A DNA stretch of 64,000 nt from CBDFHV01 sp965247705. GTDB lineage: Bacteria > Pseudomonadota > Alphaproteobacteria > Rhodospirillales > CAMCUA01. The stretch's first letter is position 1. Each line of letters begins with the position of its first letter. The translations under genes and the position numbers were made by a program. The stretch lies in contig CBDFHV010000084.1 of the NCBI GenBank assembly GCA_965247705.1, forward strand, positions 124,001-188,000, given 5' to 3'. Shown piece after piece: positions 17,776 through 27,039 of this stretch. The notes under the pieces were generated by a model. The model saw only the letters and a list, made by a program, of their open reading frames with translations, had not been told where the DNA came from and did not search any database.

Positions 17776-18701
17776 CCACCTGGACGAGCGAGACGGCCCC
17801 GCGGTCCCGCCGCTGGCCCGCCGCCCTGCACCTGCTGGCGGAGAATTTTACCGGCTGCCTTGGCGCGCTGATCGTGATCGCGGTCGGTGTGATGGCGGTT
17901 CTGGCGCCCGTCTTGTCACCTTACGATCCGACCGTCATGGATCCCGCGGCCAAGCTGCTGCCACCGGGATTGGATCATTGGATGGGCACCGATCATGTGG
18001 GGCGGGACCTGCTGAGCCGGGTTATCTGGGGCGCGCGGCCCTCGCTGCTGGTTGGCGTCGGCGCGATCATGATCGGGCTGCCGCTTGGGGTTGCGGTGGG
18101 GCTCCTGGCTGGCTTCTATTACGGCAGGCTGCTCGATCAGGCGCTGATGCGTACGATGGAAGTGTTTTCCTCGATCCCGCTGCTGATCTGGGCGATCGCG
18201 GTGGTCGGCGTGCTCGGCGTCAAGTCGATCGCGGTCGGCCCGTTCGTATTCTCCAACGAGGCCAAGATCATTATTCTCATCGGCATCCTGTTCATGCCCG
18301 TCCTGGCGCGGATCACCCACTCCGTCGCCTCGGCCGAAGCCAAATCCGACTACGTGCGGGCACGGCGCGTTCAGGGGGCCAGCGACCTGACGATCATGGT
18401 CAGCGACATCCTGCCCAATTGCCTGTCGCCGTTGATTGTGCAGGTGACCCTGCTGATCGCGGCCGGGGTCCTCATCGAAGCCTCGCTCAGTTTCATTGGC
18501 CTCGGTGTGCAGCCGCCGCAACCGAGCTGGGGCGGCATGCTGTCCGAGGCACGCAATTTCATCTTCAGCGGCGAATGGTGGATGTCGCTGTTTCCCGGCG
18601 TCGCCATCTCATTGGCCGTGGTCGGCTTCAACCTGTTCGGCGACGCGTTGCGCGATTACCTGGATCCGCGCCGGACCACGGGTTCCCGGCTGCTCGGATA
18701 G
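17772..18701 (+). CDS. ABC importer permease, DppC type
   Basis: The protein has 309 residues. The N-terminal OppC-like helix (GALIVIAVGVMAVLAPVL) and the segment MGTDHVGRDLLSRVIWGAR are hallmarks of DppC/OppC. The EAA-like loop is RRVQGASDLTIMVSDILPN. It pairs with the DppB-type protein to form the transmembrane pore. Its ATG overlaps the preceding stop by four bases, and its own stop overlaps the GTG of the ATPase gene (TAGTG), pointing to translational coupling. Confidence 0.92.
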   Translation: MTTWTSETAPRSRRWPAALHLLAENFTGCLGALIVIAVGVMAVLAPVLSPYDPTVMDPAAKLLPPGLDHWMGTDHVGRDLLSRVIWGARPSLLVGVGAIMIGLPLGVAVGLLAGFYYGRLLDQALMRTMEVFSSIPLLIWAIAVVGVLGVKSIAVGPFVFSNEAKIIILIGILFMPVLARITHSVASAEAKSDYVRARRVQGASDLTIMVSDILPNCLSPLIVQVTLLIAAGVLIEASLSFIGLGVQPPQPSWGGMLSEARNFIFSGEWWMSLFPGVAISLAVVGFNLFGDALRDYLDPRRTTGSRLLG

Positions 18702-19666
18702 TGGGCGAGTCCCTGCTTGACGTCGCGGAGTTGCGGGTCGCCTTCCCGGTCGGGGGCGCCATGGCCGAGGCCGTGCGCGGCGTGAGCTTCACGATCGAGA
18801 AGGGCGAAGCGGTCGGCTTGCTCGGCGAGTCGGGCTCGGGCAAGAGTGTGAGCGCCCTTGCCATGATGGGCCTGATCGCGCCGCCGGGCCGAATCACCGG
18901 CGGTTCCATCCACTTTGCCGGACGCGACCTTCTGTCGCTTGGCGAGACGGAGATGCGCACGGTCCGCGGGGGCGAGATCTCGATCGTGTTTCAGGATCCG
19001 CTGACCGCCTTCAACCCCGCGTTCAGGGTGGGCCGCCAACTGCTGCACGTGATCCATGCCCACGAATCCCAGTCCGCGGCCAAGGCCCGCCGACGGGCGC
19101 TCGAGGTTCTCGACATGGTCGGTCTTCCCGATCCGCCGCGGGTGATGCTGAGCTACCCCCATGAACTGAGCGGCGGCATGCGCCAGCGCGCCCTCATCGG
19201 CATGGCGCTCGCCTGCCGGCCCCGGCTTCTGATCGCCGACGAGCCGACCACCGCGCTCGACGTGACGATCCAGGCCCAGATCGTCGAGTTGTTCGGCTAT
19301 TTGCGGCGCGAACTCGACCTCACCTTGCTGTTCATCACCCACAATCTCGATTTAATGGCCGAGCTGTGCGACCGCGCCATCGTCATGTACGCCGGCACCG
19401 TCGTCGAGGCCGGCGATATCGAAGCCCTGTTCGCCAGGCCGGACCACCCCTACACGCGGATGCTGATCGATTGCGTGCCGCGTCTCGATGACCAGCGCCA
19501 CGAGCTGACCCTGATCCCGGGCATGCCGCCGTCCCTTGGCGCCGTGCCGGAGGGTTGTCCGTTCGAGCCGCGCTGCCCGTCGGCGGTCGATCGTTGCCGT
19601 GCCAGCCGCCCGGTCGAACAGCGGGCCGGCGGGCATCGTGTCGCCTGCTGGGAAGCCAAGATCTGA
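18701..19666 (+). CDS. ABC importer ATPase, DppD type
   Basis: The protein has 321 residues from a GTG at 18701 that shares a base with the preceding stop. Walker A GESGSGKS, signature LSGGMRQR, Walker B LLIADEPTTALD and the H-loop ITHNL are present. The C-terminal oligopeptide-transporter domain has the cysteine cluster GCPFEPRCPSAVDRC, which in some relatives binds an iron-sulfur cluster. It energises the module A importer with the next gene as the second ATPase half. Its stop overlaps that gene in TGATG. Confidence 0.92.
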   Translation: MGESLLDVAELRVAFPVGGAMAEAVRGVSFTIEKGEAVGLLGESGSGKSVSALAMMGLIAPPGRITGGSIHFAGRDLLSLGETEMRTVRGGEISIVFQDPLTAFNPAFRVGRQLLHVIHAHESQSAAKARRRALEVLDMVGLPDPPRVMLSYPHELSGGMRQRALIGMALACRPRLLIADEPTTALDVTIQAQIVELFGYLRRELDLTLLFITHNLDLMAELCDRAIVMYAGTVVEAGDIEALFARPDHPYTRMLIDCVPRLDDQRHELTLIPGMPPSLGAVPEGCPFEPRCPSAVDRCRASRPVEQRAGGHRVACWEAKI

Positions 19667-20658
19667 TGGCAAACCAGGGCATGAGTTCCGGCCCGTTGCT
19701 CGAACTCCGCGAGGTCACGAAGGACTTCCCGCTGGAGAGCAACCGGCTGATGCGCTTGCTCCGCCCCGGGCGGACGTTGCGCGCCGTCGACCGGGTCAGC
19801 CTCAGCGTCGACAAGGGCGAGGTTGTCGGCCTGGTCGGCGAAAGCGGCAGCGGCAAGACGACGACGGCGCAGTTGATCGTACGATTGTTCGATGCGAGCG
19901 CGGGTTCGATTCGCTATCGCGGGGAGGACATCACACAGGCGTCGGGGCGCTCCCTAAGACCGTTTCGACGGCGGGTCCAGATGGTGTTCCAGGACAGCCA
20001 ATCGGCACTCAATCCGCGCAAGACGGTACGGCGCACGCTTATCGAGGCACTACGGTTCCGATACGGCCGGGCACCCGACCTGGAGGCCCGCGCGGTCGAA
20101 CTCCTGGCCGCCGCGGGGCTCGGCCCCGAGGTCTTGGCGCGCTATCCCCATGCGTTGTCCGGTGGACAGCGCCAGCGTGTCGGCATTGCCCGCGCCCTGG
20201 CCATGGAGCCGGAGTTCATCATCGCCGATGAGCCGGTTTCCGCCCTCGACGTCTCGCTGCAAGCACAGATCATCAACCTGTTGAAGGAACTCCGCGCCAA
20301 GCGTGGCCTGACGATGCTGTTCATCAGCCACGACCTGGCGCTGGTCAACCACTTGTGCGACCGGGTCGCCGTCATGTATGCCGGCGGCATCGTCGAGACC
20401 GGTTCGCCCGACAACGTGTTGCAGGCCGCCGCCCACCCCTATTCACAAGCCCTGATCGCCGCGGTGCCACGCGGTCTGGAGCATCGTCGAGACGGCAAGC
20501 CGCCGATGCCCGCGGCGAAGTCGGAGAGCTTTGGCCAGGGGTGTCCGTTCGCGGCACGCTGTCCCGAGGTGATGTCGATCTGCCATTCCGTCCCGCCCCA
20601 GTTGAAACCGCTCACACCAGCGCACAGTGCGGCCTGTCACCTGCTCCACGCCACATGA
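19666..20658 (+). CDS. ABC importer ATPase, DppF type
   Basis: The protein has 330 residues. Walker A GESGSGKTT, the Q-loop segment MVFQDSQSALNPRKT (characteristic of DppF/OppF), signature LSGGQRQR, Walker B IIADEPVSALD and the H-loop ISHDL are visible. The C-terminal cysteine cluster GCPFAARCPEVMSIC is also present. Its stop overlaps the ATG of HyuA (ATGA), which ties the importer directly to the downstream enzyme genes in one transcript. Confidence 0.92.
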   Translation: MANQGMSSGPLLELREVTKDFPLESNRLMRLLRPGRTLRAVDRVSLSVDKGEVVGLVGESGSGKTTTAQLIVRLFDASAGSIRYRGEDITQASGRSLRPFRRRVQMVFQDSQSALNPRKTVRRTLIEALRFRYGRAPDLEARAVELLAAAGLGPEVLARYPHALSGGQRQRVGIARALAMEPEFIIADEPVSALDVSLQAQIINLLKELRAKRGLTMLFISHDLALVNHLCDRVAVMYAGGIVETGSPDNVLQAAAHPYSQALIAAVPRGLEHRRDGKPPMPAAKSESFGQGCPFAARCPEVMSICHSVPPQLKPLTPAHSAACHLLHAT

Positions 20659-22784
20659 AGGAAGGACGGTTCGTGACCAAAGGACAGACATACCGTGTCG
20701 GCGTCGATATCGGTGGGACATTCACCGACATCGTTTTGCTTGGCAGCGGCGGCTCGGTGGACCTCAAGAAGGTCCCCTCGACCCCGGACGATTACGGTCG
20801 CGGCATCGTTCTTGGGCTCAAGGAACTGCTTGGCGAGATCGGGGCGTCGCCGGCCGACGTGGAGGGCGTGGGACACGCGACGACGGTCGCCACGAACGCG
20901 ATACTCGAGGACAAGGGAGCCAAAACCGGCCTCATCACGACACGCGGGTTTCGCGACGTCCTGGAGATCAGGCGCATTCGAATTCCCGAGCTGTACAACC
21001 TCGACTATGAGAAGCCCAAGCCCCTCGTGCCACGCTGGTTACGGGCCGAGGTCGTCGAGCGCATGGGCCCCGGCGGCGAGGTGCGGGTGGCCCTTGACGA
21101 GGGAACGGTGCTGGCCGCCGCCGAGCTGATGCGCGACGCGGGAGTCGAGGCGGTGGCGATCGCCCTGTTGCACTCGTACGCCAATCCGGTACACGAGCGG
21201 CGAATCGCCGAGCTCCTCCGGGAGGTCTTGCCGGCGGACGTCTACGTCAGCTGCTCGCACGAGATCCTGCCGGAAATTCGCGAATACGAACGCACCAGCA
21301 CCACGGTCGTCAATGCCCTGCTCGGTCCGGTCGTGGCCCAATATCTTCAGTCGCTCACACACCAGCTCGATGAGATCGGCATTCGGCGACGGTTGCAGAT
21401 CATGCAATCGAACGGCGGTCTGATGAGCGCAACCTCGGCGATTGCCAAGCCGGCCTGTATTCTTGAATCGGGTCCCGCCGCGGGGGTGATCGCCGCCGCC
21501 CGCGTCGCCAATCTGGTCGGCGTAACCGATCTGATCACCCTCGACATGGGCGGCACCACCGCCAAGGCATCGATGATCGAAGGCGGCATGCCGGTCAAGA
21601 CCACCGAGTACGAGGTTGGCGCGGGTATCAACCTGTCGAGCAAGCTCATTCAAGGCGCCGGCTACGCGGTCAAGTTGCCGATCATCGACCTTTCCGAGAT
21701 CGGCGCCGGCGGCGGCAGTCTCATTTGGTTCGACAAAGGCGGCCTGCTGCAGGTCGGACCGCAAAGCGCCGGCTCCGTGCCCGGTCCCGTCTGCTATGGA
21801 GAAGGGGGCACGCAGGCGACCCTCACCGACGCTTTGGTCATCCTGGGCTATATCAATCCGGATTATCTGATCGGCGGCGCCTTGCCCCTCGATGCCGAGA
21901 GAGCCCGGATCGCCGTCGAGGACCAGATCGGCAAACCTCTTGAAAGATCGATTCTCGAGGCGGCCAGTGGCGCCTTCACGGTGGCAATTGCGAACATGAC
22001 CCGTGCGGTGAAAGCCGTTTCGACCTATCGCGGGCGCGATCCGCGGGATTTCACCTTATTCGCTTTTGGCGGCAACGGTCCGGTCGTGGCGTTCGAGATT
22101 GCCCGTTCCCTCGAGATGAACCGGGTGTTGGTGCCGCCGAGTCCGGGCGTTTTCAGCGCCTGCGGCCTGTTGCTGTCGGACGTCGAGCACGAAGTTCTGC
22201 AGACGCTATATGGCAAGGTGGGTGACATCGGGGCGGTCGAACTCAAGGACGCCTATGTCCGGCTGGAGGCTGAAGCCAGAGATCTCCTCGACCAGGAGGG
22301 ATACGCGCCCGACGCGGTGGAGATCATGCGCTACGCCGACCTGCACTATCACAAACAGGCATTCGAGCTGACCCTGCCGGTCAGGGGCACCGGTGATAGC
22401 CTGCCCGATCTCGATCAGATCGTTAGCGATTTTCACGCCGAGCACCAGCGCACCTACGGGCACATGGCTGAAAACGATCCGGTCGGACTGGTCAACATAC
22501 GGGTGGTTGGGCGTGTCGAGGCCCACAGCGAGAAAGCCGTCGATCCGGATTTGCTGGTTGCCCCGCGGGGCGCCGCGCACCGCGCGCCTGGCGAGCGCAT
22601 GGCCTACTTCGGATCGGAGCACGGCTTGCTGGCCACGCCGGTGATGGTTCGCAGCGACTTGGTCGGCCGCATGCTCGAGGGTCCGCTTATCATCGAGGAA
22701 TACGACTCCACCTGCGTCGTTCCACCCGGCTGTCAGGCAACAGTCGACGACTCGGCCAACATCGACATACGCATGGGAACGTGA
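20655..22784 (+). CDS. HyuA-type subunit (hydantoinase/5-oxoprolinase A family), module A
   Basis: The protein is up to 709 residues. It has the ATP-binding GVDIGGTFTDIVLL motif at the N-terminus, the GHATTVATNAILE segment and the mid-protein DMGGTTAKAS nucleotide motif of the hydantoinase/oxoprolinase fold. The family uses ATP with a HyuB partner to open hydantoins or lactams, and relatives carboxylate ketones. The ATG at 20655 overlaps the previous stop, but a GTG at 20673 with GAAGGA ahead is an equally good start. HyuB follows 17 bases later. DMGGTTAKAS is shared with module B and differs from module D, so A and B look like closer paralogues. Confidence 0.9.
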   Translation: MKEGRFVTKGQTYRVGVDIGGTFTDIVLLGSGGSVDLKKVPSTPDDYGRGIVLGLKELLGEIGASPADVEGVGHATTVATNAILEDKGAKTGLITTRGFRDVLEIRRIRIPELYNLDYEKPKPLVPRWLRAEVVERMGPGGEVRVALDEGTVLAAAELMRDAGVEAVAIALLHSYANPVHERRIAELLREVLPADVYVSCSHEILPEIREYERTSTTVVNALLGPVVAQYLQSLTHQLDEIGIRRRLQIMQSNGGLMSATSAIAKPACILESGPAAGVIAAARVANLVGVTDLITLDMGGTTAKASMIEGGMPVKTTEYEVGAGINLSSKLIQGAGYAVKLPIIDLSEIGAGGGSLIWFDKGGLLQVGPQSAGSVPGPVCYGEGGTQATLTDALVILGYINPDYLIGGALPLDAERARIAVEDQIGKPLERSILEAASGAFTVAIANMTRAVKAVSTYRGRDPRDFTLFAFGGNGPVVAFEIARSLEMNRVLVPPSPGVFSACGLLLSDVEHEVLQTLYGKVGDIGAVELKDAYVRLEAEARDLLDQEGYAPDAVEIMRYADLHYHKQAFELTLPVRGTGDSLPDLDQIVSDFHAEHQRTYGHMAENDPVGLVNIRVVGRVEAHSEKAVDPDLLVAPRGAAHRAPGERMAYFGSEHGLLATPVMVRSDLVGRMLEGPLIIEEYDSTCVVPPGCQATVDDSANIDIRMGT

Positions 22785-22801
22785 CCGATGGAACTTGACC
22801 G

Positions 22802-24589
22802 ATGAACGATCGTATCGATCCAATTACCCTCGAGGTCATCAAGAACGCCCTCGGCACGATTGCCGATGAGATGGCGCTGGTCATCATGCGGACGGCCTAT
22901 TCAAACATCATGCGCGATTCGATGGATTATTCGACCGCGCTTTGCGACCGGGATGGTCGCTCCATCGCCCAGGGGCTGACGAACCCGATACACCTCGGTT
23001 CTTTTCCCGACGCCATGCGCAGGGTCGTTGCCGAGCACAAAGAGACCGTGGAGCCGGGCGATATCTTCATCTTCAACGACCCCTACGGTTCCGGCGGCAT
23101 GCATCTGCCCGATGTCTTCATCATCAAACCGGTGTTCGTGGACGGGCAGCTCGAGGGCTTCGCCGGGACCCTGGGGCACCAGTGCGACATCGGCGGCATC
23201 GCGCCAGGCAGCATGGCCGTCTTCGCGACCGAGATCTACCAGGAAGGGCTACGCATACCGCTGTTGAAGCTCTATGAGGCGGGCAAGCCCAATCAAGCCA
23301 TCTTCAGCCTGATCAAACAGAACGTGCGGGTTCCGGTGCTGGTGATGGGCGATCTTCGTGCCCAGCTCGCCGCCTGCGACAACGGGGAACGCGCGCTTAC
23401 CCAGCTCATCGACAAGTATGGCGCGGCCGAATTCCGCCGCTATGTCGAAGAACTGCACGACTACGCGGAACGGCTCATGCGCCAGGAGATCGCGGCGCTT
23501 CCCGACGGTGTGTACGAGTTCGAGGACTGGCTGGATGGCCTGGGCGACGATCCGCAGCCGGTCCGGTTCAAGGTCGCCATCACGATTGCCGGGGACGGCG
23601 TTTCGATCGATTGGGCCGGTTCGTCCGACCAGGTCAAGGGGGCGATCAATCAGCCGCTGCCGACCACGAACTCCATGTGCTACCTGGCGGTGCGCTGCGC
23701 GGTACGCGCGCCGATCCCCAATTGCGAAGGTTACATGCGGGCGATCAAGGTGATCGCGCCCTTGGGATCCGTCACCAACCCGACCGAGCCGGCCGCCTGC
23801 GCGGCCCGCGGCATTACCGCCTATCGCATGCTCGATACCATGTTCGGCGCCCTGTCGCAGGTCGTGCCCGAGAGTGTCCCGGCGGCTTGCGAGGGTGGGC
23901 CGTCGGCAATCATGATTGGCGGCCAGCACGAGGGCGAGCCCTTTGTCGCCGCCGCCGGTATGCTTGGCTGCTGGGGTGGCCGGCGCAACAGCGACGGACT
24001 CGAGGGCCTGTCGAACCCGGGAGCCAACCTGAGCAACACCCCGGTCGAGATCTTCGAATCCCAGCAACCGCTTGAAATCACGCGCTACGGCTACGTCGAA
24101 AACTCAGGCGGGCCGGGCCGCTCCCGGGGCGGCCACGCGCTGGTCCGCGAGTACCGTCTGCTGGCCGAGGAAGCGGTGTTGACCTTGCGCACGGACCGCC
24201 GCGCGATTCTGCCCTATGGCCTTTATGGCGGCCTTCCCGGCACCCCTTCCTACAACATCGTCAACCCGGGACCGAACCAAAGGATCCTGCCAGTTTGTCC
24301 CACAGAGCACATTCCGATCAAGCGCGGCGACATCTTCTGCCATATCTGCCCCGGCGGCGGAGGCCATGGCGCGCCGCTCGAACGGGATCCCGAAAAGGTG
24401 TGGGACGCCGTGCTCAACCAGATGATCACCGAGGGCTACGCCTTCGACGTCTACGGCGTGGTCACCGGTGCCAATGGCGTCGACCGGGAAGCGACCGAGA
24501 AGCGCCGGTCGGAGCTCAAGACAATGGCGCCGGATGGGCCGGCCTATTTGAGTCATTTCCACAACTCGATCGGAGTCTCGAGAGAGTAA
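22802..24589 (+). CDS. HyuB-type subunit (hydantoinase/5-oxoprolinase B family), module A
   Basis: The protein has 595 residues. It starts with the DPITLEVIKNALGTIADEM segment typical of HyuB. Around residues 92-101 it has FNDPYGSGGMHLPD, a conserved region with a likely metal-binding His. Near the C-terminus it has GGPGRSRGG and a Gly-rich CPGGGGHGAPLERDP motif. HyuB carries the hydrolytic part of the HyuA/HyuB reaction in the cytoplasm. The length is normal for separate HyuB subunits. The racemase-fold gene follows 10 bases later, suggesting that the ring-opened product is its substrate. Confidence 0.9.
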   Translation: MNDRIDPITLEVIKNALGTIADEMALVIMRTAYSNIMRDSMDYSTALCDRDGRSIAQGLTNPIHLGSFPDAMRRVVAEHKETVEPGDIFIFNDPYGSGGMHLPDVFIIKPVFVDGQLEGFAGTLGHQCDIGGIAPGSMAVFATEIYQEGLRIPLLKLYEAGKPNQAIFSLIKQNVRVPVLVMGDLRAQLAACDNGERALTQLIDKYGAAEFRRYVEELHDYAERLMRQEIAALPDGVYEFEDWLDGLGDDPQPVRFKVAITIAGDGVSIDWAGSSDQVKGAINQPLPTTNSMCYLAVRCAVRAPIPNCEGYMRAIKVIAPLGSVTNPTEPAACAARGITAYRMLDTMFGALSQVVPESVPAACEGGPSAIMIGGQHEGEPFVAAAGMLGCWGGRRNSDGLEGLSNPGANLSNTPVEIFESQQPLEITRYGYVENSGGPGRSRGGHALVREYRLLAEEAVLTLRTDRRAILPYGLYGGLPGTPSYNIVNPGPNQRILPVCPTEHIPIKRGDIFCHICPGGGGHGAPLERDPEKVWDAVLNQMITEGYAFDVYGVVTGANGVDREATEKRRSELKTMAPDGPAYLSHFHNSIGVSRE

Positions 24590-24599
24590 AGGATACGTC

Positions 24600-25709
24600 A
24601 TGGCAGGCCCCTTTCGACCGGCCTGGGTCGAGATCGATCTCGGTGCCATCACCCATAATGTGCGCCTGACGCGCGAACTGATCGGACCCAAGGTGAAGCT
24701 CTTCGCCGTGTGCAAGGCCGACGCCATGGGGTGCGGCCTGGTGCCGGTCGCCCGTACGATGGCGGCGGCCGGAGCCGACGCGTTCGCGCTCAGCGACCCC
24801 GATGACGTGCCAAAGCTGAAAAGTGCCGGCCTGACGCTGCCGGTCTTCCTGTTTGCATCAACGCTTCCCGAGCAGGCCGCGGAGGTTGCGGCGCTGGGGG
24901 CGATAGTGGCGGTGCATGATTTTTCGAGCCTCAAGGCATTTGCCGCGCTTGATCGGCCGGTCGAGGTCTTCATCAAGATCGACTGCGGCATGGGCCGGCT
25001 GGGCTTTACCGAGAGCCAGTGGCGAAGTGCTTTCGAGGCCGCTCAGGCAGCACCCATGTTGCGGGTCAAGGGCCTCTACACCCACATGAGCAAACCGGAG
25101 GATCGCGAGACAACCCGTGACCAAGCCGCCCGGTTTGACCGTGCCTATGCCGATGCCACGGCGATAGGATTCCGCGACCTCGAAAAGATTGGGGCGAGCA
25201 GCCGGGTCGTCCTGGGCTATCCCGAATACCACTATACAGCGGTCGATCCGGGTCGGCTGCTGCTCGGCATGCTGTCCCCGCCTTGGGCGGACATGTTGCC
25301 ATTGCGCCCCGTGGTGAGCGCGGTCAAGAGCCGGATCATACAACTTCAACACCACCCAGCCGGAGCCACTCTGGGCATCGGCTACGGGCAACCGATTGCA
25401 AGCGATCGACCGCTTATAACCGCGGTCGCGCCGATCGGCTTCCACGACGGTCTCAACCATGCGCCGCCCCTGGGGGAGGTGCTGATCTGCGGCCGCCGCA
25501 CGCCGGTGCTCGGGCGCCGCAGTATCGAGCACTCGCTGATCGACGTTACCGAGGTGCCGGGAGTTGAAGTTGGATCCGAGGTCGTGCTGCTCGGCCGCCA
25601 AGGTGGCGAAGAGATTACCAGCGACGAGCTTGCCAACAGTATCGGCCTGCCCATGCTCGAACTCCTGCCGCGGCTCGCCCGCAACGCGCGCCGGATCTAT
25701 GTGGAGTGA
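24600..25709 (+). CDS. Alanine-racemase-fold PLP enzyme with altered active site (module A)
   Basis: The protein has 369 residues with the alanine racemase TIM-barrel and C-terminal beta domain. The PLP lysine is Lys39 (FAVCKADAMGCG), GMGRLGF and YTHMS are kept, and Tyr262 in GIGYGQ matches the catalytic Tyr265. The Arg that contacts the PLP ring nitrogen in alanine racemase (VR-G motif) is Asp216 here (AVDPGR). The CMD motif near residue 300 is SIEH, and the C-terminal Tyr354 position is not Tyr. It may racemise another amino acid or do different PLP chemistry. AAAGGA precedes ATG 24600. It is the last gene of module A. Confidence 0.82.
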   Translation: MAGPFRPAWVEIDLGAITHNVRLTRELIGPKVKLFAVCKADAMGCGLVPVARTMAAAGADAFALSDPDDVPKLKSAGLTLPVFLFASTLPEQAAEVAALGAIVAVHDFSSLKAFAALDRPVEVFIKIDCGMGRLGFTESQWRSAFEAAQAAPMLRVKGLYTHMSKPEDRETTRDQAARFDRAYADATAIGFRDLEKIGASSRVVLGYPEYHYTAVDPGRLLLGMLSPPWADMLPLRPVVSAVKSRIIQLQHHPAGATLGIGYGQPIASDRPLITAVAPIGFHDGLNHAPPLGEVLICGRRTPVLGRRSIEHSLIDVTEVPGVEVGSEVVLLGRQGGEEITSDELANSIGLPMLELLPRLARNARRIYVE

Positions 25710-25742
25710 AGGGCTCCCAGTAAGACCCACGGAACCGCGGGC

Positions 25743-26939
25743 TTATCCGCCCCCATCCAGTTTGGCGAGCGCTTGGGCAATCCGTTCCACGCCGTACTCG
25801 ATTTCCTCGACCGGGGAATTGATCAGCAGCCGCAGGTGACCCTCTCCCATGGCGCCAAAGGCGGATCCCGGGGCCGTCGCAACCCTTCCTTCCTCAAGCA
25901 GATATTCGGCCATATCGACGGATGGCATGCCGAAGCTCTTGATGTTTGGAAACGCAAAATAGGCGCCCTGCGGTTTCCCACAGGTCACACCCGGAATATT
26001 CCCCAGCCCTTCGACCATCGCGTTTCTCTGCTTTTCGTAGTTTTGCACGATTTGCCCTATGGGGAGGTCGCCTTGAGCCAGGTTATCGCCGAGAACCGCG
26101 GCGGCGCCGGCTTGGGCGAAGGATACGGGGCAGCCCACCGTGCGGGAATGAACTGCCTGGATGGCTCTGATGATGTCCTTATCGGCCACGATCCATCCGA
26201 TACGCCAACCGAACATGTTGTAAATCTTGCTTACGGTCTGGATGGTGATGGTCCGTTGCCCCATACCATCGAGGGACGCGAGGCTGACGTGCTTGCGGCC
26301 ATCGTAGGTGAAGTACTCATAGGCCTCGTCGACAATGACCAGGAAATTGAACTCCTGCGCCAATTGCGCGATGGCCTCGAGGTCGGACCGGTCGAGAACC
26401 CGTCCCGTGGGGTTGTCCGGATTGCACAGGATAAGCAGCTTGGTTCGCGCCGTGACCTTGTCGCGGAGTCTGTCGATGTCGAAGCCAAAACCGTTCGCCT
26501 CGATCCAAGGAACCGGAACTGGTGTGGCGCCGGCAATGCGGATAATAGGCTCGAATGAAAACCAACCGGGGTCATCCACCAGGGCTTCATCGTCCCGATC
26601 GACCAAGGCGAGAATGGATGAGAAGAGACCCTCCATGCCGCCCAAAGTGGTGATGATATCGGTTTCCGGATCGGCTTCGATGTCGTTCTCGTTTTGTAAT
26701 TTTCGCGCGATGGCTTGCCGCAACTCGATCAGGCCTTTGGAATCCGTGTAATAGGCGGCGGCGTCGGTTGCGAGCATTTCGATCGCGGCTTCTTTCGCGC
26801 GTTTTGGCGTATCGCCCTTGGTACCGAAATTTATCACCTCGACGCCCCGCCGACGGAGATCGCGCACCCTGTTCATAATCGCGTGGGACACGGGAAGTTG
26901 GACGCCCTGCAACCTGGCGGCGAAGGTGACATCACTCAC
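25743..26939 (-). CDS. Class I/II aminotransferase (fold type I PLP enzyme), module B distal
   Basis: The protein has 398 residues. Landmarks are the substrate region FGTKGDTPKRAKEA, CNPDNPTGRVLD, VDEAYEYFTYDG and the PLP lysine motif TVSKIYNMFGWRIG. The start is GTG 26939 behind AGAGGAGAG; longer frames upstream have no support. The family transfers amino groups between amino acids and 2-oxo acids in the cytoplasm. The gene lies 100 bases after HyuB and is paralogous to the aminotransferase at 31000. Together they bracket HyuA/HyuB, so they probably process the amino acid released by that pair. Its 3' end converges with module A. Confidence 0.87.
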   Translation of the reverse strand: MSDVTFAARLQGVQLPVSHAIMNRVRDLRRRGVEVINFGTKGDTPKRAKEAAIEMLATDAAAYYTDSKGLIELRQAIARKLQNENDIEADPETDIITTLGGMEGLFSSILALVDRDDEALVDDPGWFSFEPIIRIAGATPVPVPWIEANGFGFDIDRLRDKVTARTKLLILCNPDNPTGRVLDRSDLEAIAQLAQEFNFLVIVDEAYEYFTYDGRKHVSLASLDGMGQRTITIQTVSKIYNMFGWRIGWIVADKDIIRAIQAVHSRTVGCPVSFAQAGAAAVLGDNLAQGDLPIGQIVQNYEKQRNAMVEGLGNIPGVTCGKPQGAYFAFPNIKSFGMPSVDMAEYLLEEGRVATAPGSAFGAMGEGHLRLLINSPVEEIEYGVERIAQALAKLDGGG

Positions 26940-27039
26940 GTCTCGCTCTCCTCTGACGATGTTCGCGGTCCGCGAGGCGGTGTCGTCCACCGGTGCTCGA
27001 CGACCGCGAAGGCTTTTGGGTCCCGACCGTATCGGACGA